Assembly: GCA_004556205.1 (NCBI GenBank)
Contig: SFIL01000060.1
Span: 1-5,066 of the forward strand
DNA from: Clostridiales bacterium
GTDB lineage: Bacteria > Bacillota > Clostridia > Oscillospirales > Oscillospiraceae
Direction of reading: 5' to 3'
Length of the DNA stretch: 5,066 nucleotides
Positions 4,928-5,066 of this stretch are shown here, piece by piece (within the stretch, counting starts at the first letter, position 1; each line of letters opens with the position of its first letter). The notes under the pieces were generated by a model. That model had not been told where the DNA came from. It worked only from the letters and a program-made list of their open reading frames with translations, and made no database searches. A program made the translations under genes and the position numbers.

Positions 4928-5066
4928 TCAAAATTCGATCGTGCGCGACGTCTCCTCCGGGTCATGCCCGAAGAGGACGGCGGCGCAGTCCTTCTCGCGG
5001 CTCATCTCCGTGAGCCAGGCGAGCGAACGCTTTTGAAATTCGCGGTTGAAGCCCGCGAGCGGCACA
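4928..5066 (-). CDS. C-terminal end of a probable metallo-beta-lactamase-fold hydrolase, partial
   Basis: Reading the - strand from the window edge, 45 in-frame residues end at TGA (complement of 4928-4930). The fragment has an amphipathic helix (about FQKRSLAWLTEMSREK) and then a hydrophobic strand leading to LFGHDPEETSRTIEF at the C-terminus. A strand ending in GHD followed by P-E-(E/Q) close to the end is typical of metallo-beta-lactamase-fold lactonases (N-acyl homoserine lactonase-like group), where the His is the last metal ligand; here it would be the 34th visible residue. The gene stops 9 bases before gtrA and its end overlaps the gtrA ribosome binding site, so co-transcription is likely. 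Only the tail is visible, so the family is a reasoned guess and the substrate is open. Confidence 0.55.
   Translation of the reverse strand, partial: VPLAGFNREFQKRSLAWLTEMSREKDCAAVLFGHDPEETSRTIEF

Overview
The window looks like a chromosomal piece of an anaerobic Bacillota (Clostridia, probably Oscillospiraceae-like). That placement is inferred from three things: a KDPG aldolase with a C-terminal VOC-like domain, a TRAP carrier next to a KDG kinase, and strong purine-rich ribosome binding sites. No rRNA or other marker gene is present to confirm it.

The left half (1-3884, all + strand) is a sugar-acid uptake and breakdown cluster. It starts inside a TRAP small permease (dctQ-type), which overlaps a complete TRAP large permease (dctM-type). 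A 251-base gap follows. It holds an open but start-less 52-codon stretch, read here as the tail of a lost gene, and then a perfect 12-bp stem hairpin just upstream of the next ribosome binding site. After the gap come a KDPG/KHG aldolase fused to a VOC-like domain and, 13 bases later, a PfkB-family kinase that fits 2-keto-3-deoxygluconate (KDG) kinase. Together these suggest that a sugar acid (hexuronate or KDG-like) enters by the TRAP system, is phosphorylated to KDPG by the kinase, and is cleaved to pyruvate and glyceraldehyde-3-phosphate by the aldolase. The enzymes that would make KDG, the TRAP solute-binding protein and any regulator are not in the window.

The middle (3885-4495, 611 bases) has no convincing intact gene. 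It contains a 13-bp stem hairpin whose 3' arm carries the ribosome binding site of a TTG-started, truncated IS3-type transposase orfA. After that come seven different hairpins within about 300 bases, with the short motif TTRTCAAA scattered among them. At least two hairpins look like intrinsic terminators, which suits a region between convergent transcription units.

The right end (4496-5066, - strand) holds a complete four-helix GtrA-family membrane protein with a GTG start. Nine bases upstream of it in the direction of transcription is the C-terminal end of what looks like a metallo-beta-lactamase-fold hydrolase, cut off by the window edge.

No CRISPR array, tRNA, rRNA or clearly new multi-gene system was seen. 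The most unusual parts are the hairpin array, the hairpin covering the transposase start, the aldolase-VOC fusion and the gene remnant behind dctM.
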